From positions 22,460-86,459 of the forward strand of contig JAEWGW010000033.1 in assembly GCA_023388055.1 (NCBI GenBank): 64,000 nucleotides of DNA, read 5' to 3'. The translations under genes were made by a program, and so were the position numbers. This DNA comes from Bacillota bacterium (GTDB lineage Bacteria; Bacillota; Bacilli; Paenibacillales; NBRC-103111). Positions 17,648 to 26,590 of the stretch are shown here, piece after piece. The notes under the pieces are model-generated. The model was given only the letters and a program-made list of their open reading frames with translations, did no database searches and had not been told where the DNA came from. Position 1 is the stretch's first letter. Each line of letters begins with the position of its first letter.

Positions 17648-18293
17648 CGAAGAGGATTTCCTTCAGTTATCCGGTATTCAGCACTTCAACTTCTGCCGCA
17701 GACAGTGGGCGTTGATCCATATTGAACAGCAATGGGCGGAAAACTCCCGAACGTTGGAGGGTGGTTATCTGCACGAGAAGGCAGATCAGCCCGGAATCCG
17801 TGAGAAACGGGGCCATAAGCTGGTGGTCCGTGCTCTGCCCGTACACTCCCGCAGACTGGGAATCAGCGGCGTATGTGATGTGGTTGAGTTTGTGAGGGAC
17901 GATGCGGGAGTGGCTCTAGCCGGGGAGGAAGGCAGCTTCCTCCCTTATCCGGTGGAATACAAACGAGGCAAACCCAAGAAGAACGACTCCGATCACTCGC
18001 AATTGATTGCGCAGATGATATGCCTGGAGGATATGCTGGCATGTGAATTGACGACGGGATTTATGTTTTACAATGAAATCAAGCATCGTGAGGAAGTGAC
18101 GGTGACGATAGAGGATAAGGAAAGGGTTCGTTCAGCCTTTGCAGAAATGCATCATTATTACAAGAAACGGCATACGCCGAGGGCCAAGGCGGGCCCCCAT
18201 TGCCAAAGCTGTTCCTTGGTACAATTATGTCTTCCGCATATGCTGGAGCGCCGTTCCGTGGCAAGCTTCATTGAAAGCAGGTTGAGTGAATGA
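17628..18293 (+). CDS. cas4: Cas4 nuclease, spacer-acquisition factor
   Basis: 221 residues from ATG 17628 (MSITEYNEEDFLQLSGIQHF), the conventional Cas4 start. It overlaps cas7c by 20 bp. RecB-type active-site residues are visible as ISGVCDVVEF (Asp) and YPVEYKRGK (Glu-x-Lys). Four cysteines for the iron-sulfur cluster are Cys23 (FNFCRRQW) and Cys192, Cys195 and Cys201 (CQSCSLVQLC). In I-C systems Cas4 joins Cas1-Cas2 to trim prespacers and check the PAM. It ends in an ATGA overlap with cas1. Confidence 0.95.
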   Translation: MSITEYNEEDFLQLSGIQHFNFCRRQWALIHIEQQWAENSRTLEGGYLHEKADQPGIREKRGHKLVVRALPVHSRRLGISGVCDVVEFVRDDAGVALAGEEGSFLPYPVEYKRGKPKKNDSDHSQLIAQMICLEDMLACELTTGFMFYNEIKHREEVTVTIEDKERVRSAFAEMHHYYKKRHTPRAKAGPHCQSCSLVQLCLPHMLERRSVASFIESRLSE

Positions 18294-19321
18294 GAAAGCT
18301 GCTGAATACACTGTACATTACACTGCCGGACACCTATCTTTCATTGGATGGGGAAAATGTAGTGGTGAAGCAGGAGGAGCAGGTATTGGCCCGATTTCCA
18401 TTGCATAATTTTGAAGGGATTTGCACTTTCGGGTATGCCGGTGTCAGCCCCAAGCTGATGGGGACCTGCGCCGAAAGAGGGATCGCGTTGACGTTTATGA
18501 CGCGAAGCGGGCGTTTTCTGGCCAGGGTTATTGGGGAGGATCGCGGCAATGTGGTACTTCGCAAAGAGCAGTACCGCAGGTCTGATGATGAGAGGGCCAG
18601 TGCCTTACTTGCCCGTAATTTTATTATCGGCAAGCTGTACAACAGCAAGTGGATTCTGGAGCGGGCCACAAGGGATCATCCGTTACGGATAGACGTGGAG
18701 CGTTTTAAACGGACGTCAGCCTCCTTGTCCGATTCCTTGAAGATGGTCCGCGACGTTGAGGGTTTGGCTGTGCTCCGCGGTTTGGAGGGAACGGCAGCCA
18801 TGCAGTATTTTTCTTTATTTGATGATCTGATTTTGCAGCAAAAGGATGACTTTTATTTTCGGGGAAGGAGCAGACGCCCTCCGCTGGATAAAACCAACGC
18901 GCTGCTTTCCTTTGTGTATGCTTTATTATCCAATGATGTAAAAGCAGCTTTGGAGGGAGTTGGCCTGGATGCATATGTAGGGTTTATGCATCGGGACCGG
19001 CCGGGACGAGCTTCTTTGGCGCTGGATATGATGGAAGAGTTGCGCGGCGCATTGGCGGACCGCTTTGTTCTGTCGTTGATAAACAAGAAGCTGGTGAATG
19101 GCAGCGGTTTTTTGGTGAAAGAGACAGGGGCCGTTGTTATGGATGAGGATACCCGCAAGCAAGTCGTGAAGTTATGGCAGGAAAAAAAGCAGGAGCTAGT
19201 GGTGCATCCCTATCTGGGCGAAAAAATCATGTGGGGACTCATTCCTCATGCGCAAGCCTTGCTGCTGGCCCGTCATCTGCGGGGGGATCTGGATGAATAT
19301 CCGCCATTCTTATGGAAATAA
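18290..19321 (+). CDS. cas1: Cas1 integrase
   Basis: 343 residues, normal length for I-C Cas1. The metal-binding residues of the integrase site are visible: Glu166 in RGLEGTAAM, His234 in GFMHRDRPGR and Asp246 in LALDMMEELR. With Cas2 it inserts new spacers next to the leader. The ATG overlaps the cas4 stop by 4 bp. Because all three arrays share one leader, a single Cas1-Cas2 complex could serve all of them. Confidence 0.97.
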   Translation: MRKLLNTLYITLPDTYLSLDGENVVVKQEEQVLARFPLHNFEGICTFGYAGVSPKLMGTCAERGIALTFMTRSGRFLARVIGEDRGNVVLRKEQYRRSDDERASALLARNFIIGKLYNSKWILERATRDHPLRIDVERFKRTSASLSDSLKMVRDVEGLAVLRGLEGTAAMQYFSLFDDLILQQKDDFYFRGRSRRPPLDKTNALLSFVYALLSNDVKAALEGVGLDAYVGFMHRDRPGRASLALDMMEELRGALADRFVLSLINKKLVNGSGFLVKETGAVVMDEDTRKQVVKLWQEKKQELVVHPYLGEKIMWGLIPHAQALLLARHLRGDLDEYPPFLWK

Positions 19322-19333
19322 GGAGGGAGCCCT

Positions 19334-19624
19334 TTGCTGGTTATTGTCACGTACGATGTGAGCACTGTCAGTCCCGGTGGACGGAGGCGTCTCAGCCAGG
19401 TTGCCAAGATGTGCGTAAATTACGGCCAACGGGTCCAAAATTCGGTTTTCGAATGTATCGTGGATTCTACTCAATTGACCCGGCTCAAGCATGAATTGGA
19501 GAAGCTGATTGATCCGGCAGCAGATAGCCTCCGTTACTATAACCTGGGGGACAGGTACAAAACAAAAGTGGAGCATGTTGGGACCAAGGCTTCTTTTGAT
19601 CTGGAAGGACCTTTGATTTTGTAG
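19334..19624 (+). CDS. cas2: Cas2
   Basis: 96 residues from a TTG start behind GGAGGGAG. The fold begins MLVIVTYDVST, with the conserved Asp8 of the ferredoxin-like Cas2 family, and includes GQRVQNSVFEC. It bridges two Cas1 dimers during integration. The last base of its stop codon is the first base of leader 2, so array 2 abuts the operon with no spare sequence. Confidence 0.96.
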   Translation: MLVIVTYDVSTVSPGGRRRLSQVAKMCVNYGQRVQNSVFECIVDSTQLTRLKHELEKLIDPAADSLRYYNLGDRYKTKVEHVGTKASFDLEGPLIL

Positions 19625-19805
19625 GTGCGAATGGTATGCTCACATAAAAACCCCGGGTCCTTCGCACCTCAAACCTTGTCGATTGAAGGCGATCCAAACA
19701 TGCTCATCTGAATATCAATGGATGTGGTATACTTTTTCTGGAATAGAAAACAGGAAGTTATGTGAGATTGATCTTTCATTGGGATCAATTTTACCTGTTT
19801 TTGCT
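19624..19805 (+). promoter_or_regulatory. CRISPR leader 2
   Basis: GGTGCGAA (19624-19631) and TTCGCACC (19661-19668) are followed by TTGTCGA, CAAT (19716) and TATACT (19728-19733). Distances to the first repeat (182, 138, 90 and 78 bp) equal those in leader 1. It begins at the cas2 stop codon. TG precedes TATACT by one base (extended -10). Confidence 0.85.
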
Positions 19806-21116
19806 GTCGCACTCCGTATGGGGTGCGTGGATTGAAATGCAAAGTGCGCGCATTGCCGTGAAGTTATTTACGTGTCGCACTCCGTATGGGGTGCGTGGAT
19901 TGAAATGGAGGCTATTTCCAAAGCGCGTCAGGTTACCGGCTGTCGCACTCCGTATGGGGTGCGTGGATTGAAATATCTTCATGGAGAACCGCCGGGAAGC
20001 CGGCAAAGGGTCGCACTCCGTATGGGGTGCGTGGATTGAAATAAATGTTTAAGGTGGATACCAACAGATCGGCGCAAGTCGCACTCCGTATGGGGTGCGT
20101 GGATTGAAATTTCGAGTCCAGTACGGGACGCAAGGAAGTGACCGCCGTCGCACTCCGTATGGGGTGGGTGGATTGAAATACCGTTGCTTCCTGGGAAAGT
20201 ATCGGACCGGCAGTCGCACTCCGTATGGGGTGCGTGGATTGAAATGTGTTATACTAGGGCTAATATACCAGTTTCGGAGGTCGCACTCCGTATGGGGTGC
20301 GTGGATTGAAATACGATCATGGTCGTCGTCCTCCTCATTTGCTTGAGTCGCACTCCGTATGGGGTGCGTGGATTGAAATATGTTTACCTCTCCCTTTGTT
20401 CATCCGGGAGCGGTCGCACTCCGTATGGGGTGCGTGGATTGAAATTGAAGTGGAATAACGAGTATTGTGTACGAGTACGTCGCACTCCGTATGGGGTGCG
20501 TGGATTGAAATCCACTACTCCCCTGCCTGTACGGTCTTGATTGATGTCGCACTCCGTATGGGGTGCGTGGATTGAAATTGCCCTCGGCTTGACTAACCCT
20601 GTGGGTATAGCGTCGCACTCCGTATGGGGTGCGTGGATTGAAATGGCATTCTCTTTTCCCTTAACCTTCTCACCGTTTGGTCGCACTCCGTATGGGGTGC
20701 GTGGATTGAAATGGTTGGGGAATATCGACAATTTGAAAAAGATGGGCAGTCGCACTCCGTATGGGGTGCGTGGATTGAAATTTTTGCTTCCAATACGATA
20801 AAAGCAACAAGTCCAAGTCGCACTCCGTATGGGGTGCGTGGATTGAAATACCGCCGCAGCTCAACCAGATTTCAGCGGCACAAGTCGCACTCCGTATGGG
20901 GTGCGTGGATTGAAATCCCGCTCGGTGCAGGATCGTCAGCAACCGGTAAGTCGCACTCCGTAGGGGTGCGTGGATTGAAATCCGCAATACAAGCGCTTAT
21001 GGAAACGCTGACTCCGTCGCACTCCGTACGGGGTGCGTGGATTGAAATGCACCAAGCATACTAACAACAACTGCACCACCTGGGCCGCACTCCATACGGA
21101 GTGCGTGGATTGAAAT
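19806..21116 (+). CRISPR. Type I-C CRISPR array 2 (20 recognisable repeats, 19 spacers)
   Basis: Same repeat as array 1, with the GTATGGGG loop version in nearly all units and + strand orientation. Repeat starts run from 19806, 19874, 19942 and 20010 to 21016 and 21084. Variants: GGGTGGGTGG at 20147, a one-base deletion (GTAGGGG) at 20950, GTACGGGG at 21016, and GCCGCACTCC with an altered loop arm at 21084. Spacers are about 33-37 bp. Confidence 0.98.
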
Positions 21117-21342
21117 CAGGCAGAGAGCCAGCGGTCCGGATCATAGCATGTTCCACTCTACTGGAGTGCGTCGATTAATGGCCGCATTGGTCACAGTGAA
21201 TTTGGGCCGCATTCCACTAGGGTGTGTAGGTAAGCATATGTCATAGGCGTTTTCAATTTTTTGTAGTGTCGCACTTCATACGGAATACATGGACTGAGAT
21301 GCTGTATTATCCGTAACGACGTATACGATGTGCATTGAGATG
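21117..21342 (+). repeat. Decayed leader-distal end of array 2
   Basis: Repeat relics continue past the last good unit: near 21151-21180 (CACTCTACTGGAGTGCG), near 21204-21232 (GCCGCATTCCACTAGGGTG), 21268-21300 (GTCGCACTTCATACGG, ending GGACTGAGAT) and about 21312-21342 (ending GCATTGAGAT). Spacing remains roughly that of the array for the first three. The rest of the gap to 21523 is AT-rich and contains the promoter of the next gene. Confidence 0.75.
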
Positions 21343-21461
21343 TTTATCTCGTCGTCAAGGCGTATCAGCTTATGTTGTTCAATGTGTGGAATGTCTATGA
21401 CGCTATATTTACATGAAAGTAACGAGTTTTTTTGTGAAAGAATACAAAATAAAAAGCCAGT

Positions 21462-21491
21462 ATGACGTTAGCTCTGACAACTTGCTATAAT
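21462..21491 (+). promoter_or_regulatory. Putative promoter of the HipA-like gene
   Basis: TATAAT at 21486-21491, with ATGACG 18 bp upstream as a weak -35. The start codon GTG 21524 follows a GGGAGGGAA ribosome site at 21510-21518. Confidence 0.45.
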
Positions 21492-21523
21492 AAAGAATAA
21501 TCAGAGAATGGGAGGGAACGATT

Positions 21524-22783
21524 GTGGCGGAATCCGGCAAGAAATCCTATATGCTCATGCATAAACATATACCCGTTGCTGAGGTTGAGCTGGATGAAGC
21601 GACAGCCTCCATTTCAGCGATTGGGCAAATCTTTTCCGAGCAGCACGTCCCTATTGGGATACCGGTCAAAAGGGGCAAGATTGACCGTGCAGCACTCAAC
21701 GAATGGTGGAGGGGACGCGCCATTCCGGCCAGCCGCGACGGAATTCAAGAAGCCCTGCTTGAATTGAACCTGTCTGCCACACAACAGCTGCTGGATAAAA
21801 GTTACGGGCTTAGCTTGTCCGATCACTATTGGATTTCTCCGGAGGCTTCACATTTGGAATGGACTACCATTAACTTTTTCCACAATTCTTTTTCGGAAGA
21901 TGTGGGAAATGTATTACTGGGCAAAGGCGCATCCGATGCGATCAGCCTGCTTTCACCGGATAATACCTCTGATGGTTGGTTGAAAAAGAAGTGGATGATT
22001 ATAGATGGCAAGCGCTGTTTGGTTAAAGGTGGAAGCGGTTCTACTCAACAAGAACCGTATAATGAAGTAATTGTGAGTACAATCATGGAACGGTTAGGCA
22101 TTCCCCATGTTCCTTACCTGTTAATAGAGCAGGAAGAGTACCCATTCAGTGTGTGCGAAAACTTTATTACACCCCAGACAGAGCTCATTACGGCCTGGTA
22201 TGTAATGCATACCCAGCAAAAACCAAATCATATTTCCGTTTACCAGCATTATGTTAACTGTTGTGAAGCGCTGGGCATTCAAGGCATTGTGGAAGCGCTT
22301 GACCGGATGATCGTTGTGGATTATCTGATTGCCAATGAAGATCGGCACCAGAACAATTTTGGCGTGATTCGGAATGTAGAGACATTAGAATGGATTGGCC
22401 CTGCACCGATTTATGATAGTGGTTCATCCCTTTGGTTTGCCAAACCGATCGGTTTGATTCACGCAGACAGTAAGTTGGTCTGTAAACCCTTTAAGACGGA
22501 TCACAACGAGCAGATCAAGTTGGTCACTTCTTTTGATTGGCTGGATTTGGCACGCTTAGATGGAATAGAAGATCAGGTTCGGGAACTTTTTGATGGTTCG
22601 CTCTTTGTAGATGAAGCCCGGAGTCATGCCATTGGGCAGTCCTTGCGCGGCCGCATTGAACAGTTGAAGCAATTTATTCTAACCCGCAAGTCGCTGATGC
22701 GGATGGATGACCACAGCACTGATGTCAAAAAGAACATTGCTTACAGCGGTATCCTGGATAAAGAAGAGGAAGATAAACGTTGA
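21524..22783 (+). CDS. HipA-like serine/threonine kinase-domain protein, no adjacent HipB
   Basis: 419 residues from GTG. The C-terminal half has the HipA kinase layout. CLVKGGSG lies near residue 165 in the nucleotide-loop position, and EPYNEVIVSTIMERLGIPHV resembles the alpha-C region. The catalytic loop is IANEDRHQNNFG (Asp273, Asn278). IYDSGSSLW (Asp298) stands in the DFG position. HipA toxins phosphorylate aminoacyl-tRNA synthetases and are usually neutralised by a HipB repressor upstream. No such gene is present; the upstream sequence is decayed CRISPR repeats. The first ~120 residues are not assigned. It lies between arrays 2 and 3 in the same orientation. It may be a toxin, a phage-defence kinase or a housekeeping HipA relative. 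The context suggests defence, but that is inference. Confidence 0.8.
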   Translation: MAESGKKSYMLMHKHIPVAEVELDEATASISAIGQIFSEQHVPIGIPVKRGKIDRAALNEWWRGRAIPASRDGIQEALLELNLSATQQLLDKSYGLSLSDHYWISPEASHLEWTTINFFHNSFSEDVGNVLLGKGASDAISLLSPDNTSDGWLKKKWMIIDGKRCLVKGGSGSTQQEPYNEVIVSTIMERLGIPHVPYLLIEQEEYPFSVCENFITPQTELITAWYVMHTQQKPNHISVYQHYVNCCEALGIQGIVEALDRMIVVDYLIANEDRHQNNFGVIRNVETLEWIGPAPIYDSGSSLWFAKPIGLIHADSKLVCKPFKTDHNEQIKLVTSFDWLDLARLDGIEDQVRELFDGSLFVDEARSHAIGQSLRGRIEQLKQFILTRKSLMRMDDHSTDVKKNIAYSGILDKEEEDKR

Positions 22784-22824
22784 TCTGAGTTGGCGGCAAT
22801 TTGGGGCCTCTTTAAGTAAATGTA

Positions 22825-23006
22825 AGTGCGAATGCCAAGCGCTCATGAAATCCTTGGAGTATTCGCACCTCAAATATTGTCGAAATGAGAAGAAGATAAT
22901 TCATTTCAGGAGTTGCCAATGGTCATTCTATACTTTTTTTGATAGAAGAATTAATAAAACCGTTCGAAAGGTTGCTTTTATTGTATCAATTCGGGTGATT
23001 TTTGCT
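22825..23006 (+). promoter_or_regulatory. CRISPR leader 3
   Basis: AGTGCGAA (22825-22832) and TTCGCACC (22862-22869) form the same inverted repeat, then TTGTCGA, CAAT (22917) and TATACT (22929-22934). All distances to the first repeat equal those in leaders 1 and 2. Here the base pair before TATACT is not TG, so the extended -10 is not conserved while CAAT-N8-TATACT is. It starts 41 bp after the HipA-like stop codon. Confidence 0.85.
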
Positions 23007-24443
23007 GTCGCACTCCGTATGGGGTGCGTGGATTGAAATCTCGCAGAATAACGAAGGTACGAAGGAAGCGCGGTCGCACTCCGTATGGGGTGCGTGGATT
23101 GAAATAACACGGGTAACTCGCTCTGACAGAATGTTGTAGGTCGCACTCCGTATGGGGTGCGTGGATTGAAATAAAAACTTGTGTAATCGCCGTCAAAAAA
23201 TCGAGAGTCGCACTCCGTATGGGGTGCGTGGATTGAAATAGTAAATGCGCGTATGTACGTTCCTCTAGTTCCGGTCGCACTCCGTATGGGGTGCGTGGAT
23301 TGAAATGACAAACTGCTTAACCATTGGAGGCATGCTGCAGTCGCACTCCGTATGGGGTGCGTGGATTGAAATCTGAAGGAATGGCAATGGCGGATTGCTG
23401 TGGAGCAGGTCGCACTCCGTATGGGGTGCGTGGATTGAAATCCATGTTTGCGCGGGATGTTAAGGAGATTATCCGGGTCGCACTCCGTATGGGGTGCGTG
23501 GATTGAAATGTCATCAGATACGTTTTCCCGGCCCCTGGCATCCCTGGTCGCACTCCGTATGGGGTGCGTGGATTGAAATACTGTCGGCAGATGCTCTAAA
23601 AACGCGCGTCGCATGTCGCACTCCGTATGGGGTGCGTGGATTGAAATCGGAATGGAAGGGAGGAGAAGTTAACGAAAATGGTCGCACTCCGTATGGGGTG
23701 CGTGGATTGAAATCTTAGGAATGAACCGGGAGCCGAGGCCCCCGGTAGTCGCACTCCGTATGGGGTGCGTGGATTGAAATGATGATAATGCGAGGATTGT
23801 TTTTATCCACATCGGTCGCACTCCGTATGGGGTGCGTGGATTGAAATTGCTGTGCGCCAGTCGCTGAAACCGGGGCAGAAGTCGCACTCCGTATGGGGTG
23901 CGTGGATTGAAATATCCCGCCATGATACATGCCGGGTCACGGTTGTAAGTCGCACTCCGTATGGGGTGCGTGGATTGAAATAACAACGCAGGGTTAGTGA
24001 CGGCGGCTGGATTAAGTCGCACTCCGTATGGGGTGCGTGGATTGAAATCAGAACGCCGTCCCGAAGGTGTTGAGGTTCCGTGTCGCACTCCGTACGGGTG
24101 TGTGGATTGAAATTAAGATAGGGGGCGCGGATAAATGCCTAACATTGGTCGCACTCCGTATGGGGTACGTGGATTGAAATTCTGATGGCAAAAGGATCCC
24201 TATGTCTAAACTGTGTCGCACTCCGTATGGGGTGCGTGGATTGAAATGCCCGCTGCCATGCCTGCCGGTATCGGGTCTCATGTTGCACTCCGTATGAGGT
24301 GCGTGGATTGAAATTGGACCCGCGGCGGACATCTATCAGTGTAACAGTCGCACTCCGTATGGATTGCTTGGCTTGAAATCAGCGTGAACGCAATGCAGCC
24401 GCTAACCACTAGGGTCGCACTCCGTACGGGTTGCGAATGAAAT
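23007..24443 (+). CRISPR. Type I-C CRISPR array 3 (22 repeats, the last few degenerate)
   Basis: Same repeat family, GTATGGGG version, + strand. Starts run from 23007, 23073, 23140 and 23207 to 24414. Units at 24082 (GTACGGGTGTG, one base short), 24148 (GGGTACGTGG), 24282 (GTTGCACTCC, GTATGAGG), 24347 (GGATTGCTTGGCTTG) and 24414 (shortened) show leader-distal decay. A partial unit follows at 24444-24465. Spacers are mostly 33-37 bp. Confidence 0.97.
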
Positions 24444-24465
24444 CCGTTCGGGTTACGAATGGAAT

Positions 24466-24487
24466 CAATTTTGATATACTTTATTTG
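24466..24487 (+). other. Leader relic after array 3
   Basis: CAAT followed after 5 bp by TATACTTTATTTG (24475-24487), a 13-base identity to the promoter element of leader 1. No array follows. It looks like the stump of a fourth leader. The rest of 24444-24971 (528 bp) holds a terminator and the copy B repeat, and no gene. Confidence 0.5.
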
Positions 24488-24623
24488 GAATGGGGGGAGT
24501 AGAGGAGCCATTTTTACATGTGCTCCGCTGGTGTCACCCCGATTGGCCCAATTCCTATTTTCTAGGTAATGATAGCAATCCCAAATGTTCCGGCGGACTT
24601 TTATTCAAATAACATTCACCATC

Positions 24624-24662
24624 AAAAAACGTCGTCCAAGTGAGATTTTGGGCGGCGTTTTT
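24624..24662. terminator. Bidirectional terminator closing the CRISPR region
   Basis: ACGTCGTCCAA (24629-24639) pairs, with G-T pairs, to TTGGGCGGCGT (24648-24658). It is flanked by an A run on the left and a T run on the right. Confidence 0.8.
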
Positions 24663-24688
24663 GTGCGAGTGTATGGTATGCATTCTGC

Positions 24689-24898
24689 TACGGAACTGAG
24701 CAACTCTTAGAGGCCTAAAATGCAGCGTTTAGAAATCTAACGGAACTCAGACGACCTTAGACGGCTAATCCGCGGATAGATGTGCCCATTTCCCCTTGTA
24801 AGAGCTTCTCAGTTCCGTTAGCCGTGACAACTGCCGAAAATCAGCCGCTAAGAGCTCCACAGTTCCGTTAGCTGCCTCCATACCGCGGTCAACCCCGG
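24689..24898. repeat. Four-arm intergenic repeat, copy B
   Basis: Arms at 24689, 24738, 24798 and 24847 (offsets 49, 60 and 49 bp), two forward and two inverted, ending in CCGCGG. It is colinear with copy A at about 90% identity and in the same orientation. It marks the right edge of the CRISPR island. Confidence 0.9.
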
Positions 24899-24971
24899 GC
24901 GCTGCTCTCGAATCGTTTTACTTGTAGTCATCCATCAGTTGACTAGACGGATTGTCATAACCTGCAGTTGG

Positions 24972-26441
24972 TTAGCTGCTTTCCTTCAGTTCCCCCGTAC
25001 CCCGGCTATCCAGTTGTTTTTTCGATGCGGCTGCAGATGTTTTGTTCGTAAGGAACAATGCGGGAAGGAGCATCACGATACTCAAGATCAGGGTCAGCAT
25101 AAATCCATCCTGGTAAGCCGCGGTCATCAGCGGAATCGTAGGGGGTTGGCCCTGCATGGAATAGCTGACGGCCGTTGCCACCACGGCTGAACCGAACGCA
25201 CCGCCAATATTTTGCATGAGCCGTGTGCCGACACTAGCTTGGGCAATCTCCTCCTTCACCATGCCCGTGTAGCCGTCTGTCATCAAGGGAATGGCGATCC
25301 CGCCGATACCCATGCCGCGGATAAACAAGGCAACCCCGATCAGCACAAGAGAAGATCCCTCATGGAAGAAAAGAAAGGGAACCGTACCTGCAACGGCTAA
25401 GACCAAGCTGGCTAACACCACATAACGCGCACCCCATCGATCTGTTAGTTTACCGATTAAGGGACGGGCAATCAACATACCGATTCCTTGCGGAATCAGG
25501 ATTAACCCGACACTTAGAACAGAGAACCCTTTGACGTTCTGGAAAAAGAGAGGCAGCAATAACATGGGACCATTGGTGGCAATACCCGAAAGGAACAAAC
25601 CTGCCATAACCGCACTGAAGCTTTTGGATTTGAATAAACCCAGCGGCAGAATGGCCTGTTTCTTTTTGAAGGCAGCGTAGATCAGGTAGACCAGCAAAAT
25701 AACGATGCCAGCCACCACATAACCCACGGTTGTGCCATTGGTCAACCCGGTATTTTTCGCTGCTTTCGAAATACCATAGATTAATGCGGCTGAGCTGCCG
25801 CCCAATAAAAGAATGCCGGTAAAATCAGATTTGGCCTTCGGGTTAACAGGTGTGAAGGCAGGCAGCTTCAGGATCATCAAGGCGATGGCAATCAGACCAA
25901 TGGGAATGTTTATCAGAAAAATATAACGCCAGGAGTAAAATTGAACCAGTAGCGCTCCAATCACCGGACCCAGAATAGGGCCTAATACCATCGGAATGCC
26001 AACGGTGGACATCATCCGTCCCATTCGCTCGCTTCCGGCAATCTGAACCACCAGGGTTGTGAGCAGGGTCATAATAAATCCGGCGCTTAATCCTTGGACA
26101 ATCCGCAACAGAATTAAGGCATGAATACTCCCGCTTAATCCTGCACCTATGGACGTAGCCAAAAATACACCGTTAGCGCCAATCATCAGCCACTTGCCGT
26201 TAAAACGCAAAGCGGCCCATCCCGCAAGCGGCACCGAGATGGCCATCGCTAACACATAACCGGTAATGGCCCATTGCACACTGTCCAGCCCGATCCCGAA
26301 ATCCTGACTCAAGTGGTTGATGGCAATGTTGACCATGGTGGAATCCAGGAGCGGCATGATCGCCCCAAGCACCAGAATCCAGGCAACGTTCATGATCCCC
26401 TTGGGAATGGGATCGAGCTTTGCCGTTTTATTCATACTCAT
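24972..26441 (-). CDS. Multidrug MFS exporter, DHA2 (EmrB/QacA) family
   Basis: 489 residues with about 14 hydrophobic segments. Family motifs are LLDSTMVNIAINHL in the first helix, GMNVAWILV-type packing before it, and motif C-like GPILGPVIGALLVQFYSWRY followed by IFLINIPIG. The protein should be a proton-driven drug exporter in the cytoplasmic membrane. It is divergent from a MerR/TipA-type regulator gene 149 bp away. A palindrome sits in the spacer of its promoter, so drug-responsive control by that regulator is likely. The ATG at 26441 follows a GAAGGGAGA ribosome site. Confidence 0.9.
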   Translation of the reverse strand: MSMNKTAKLDPIPKGIMNVAWILVLGAIMPLLDSTMVNIAINHLSQDFGIGLDSVQWAITGYVLAMAISVPLAGWAALRFNGKWLMIGANGVFLATSIGAGLSGSIHALILLRIVQGLSAGFIMTLLTTLVVQIAGSERMGRMMSTVGIPMVLGPILGPVIGALLVQFYSWRYIFLINIPIGLIAIALMILKLPAFTPVNPKAKSDFTGILLLGGSSAALIYGISKAAKNTGLTNGTTVGYVVAGIVILLVYLIYAAFKKKQAILPLGLFKSKSFSAVMAGLFLSGIATNGPMLLLPLFFQNVKGFSVLSVGLILIPQGIGMLIARPLIGKLTDRWGARYVVLASLVLAVAGTVPFLFFHEGSSLVLIGVALFIRGMGIGGIAIPLMTDGYTGMVKEEIAQASVGTRLMQNIGGAFGSAVVATAVSYSMQGQPPTIPLMTAAYQDGFMLTLILSIVMLLPALFLTNKTSAAASKKQLDSRGTGELKESS

Positions 26442-26524
26442 AATTCATTCTCCCTTCTAACAGGCGGCGGTTGAAATGTAGGGTGATACCTTTTACAAAA
26501 CGCTGCCGCTCGTTGATAATGTGA

Positions 26525-26554
26525 GTATGAAGTGTAACGTTACGTTCGAGTCAA
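26525..26554 (-). promoter_or_regulatory. MerR-type promoter of the exporter gene
   Basis: On the minus strand TTGACT (26554-26549) is followed after 18 bp by TCATAC (26530-26525). The palindrome GTAACGTTAC (26534-26543) lies between them. An operator inside a long -35/-10 spacer is the hallmark of MerR-family activation. Confidence 0.55.
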
Positions 26555-26590
26555 CCCTGGTTTTGAAATGGGTTTGAGGGGGAGAATACT

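Noticed and set aside
22707..23036. Open frame running from the end of the HipA-like gene through leader 3
   Set aside because: It crosses the conserved leader and the first repeat, so it is not coding.
24689..24898. Four-arm repeats considered as insertion sequence ends or a MITE
   Set aside because: No target-site duplication or terminal inverted repeat could be defined, and the internal arms at fixed offsets do not fit a simple MITE; kept as an unclassified repeat.
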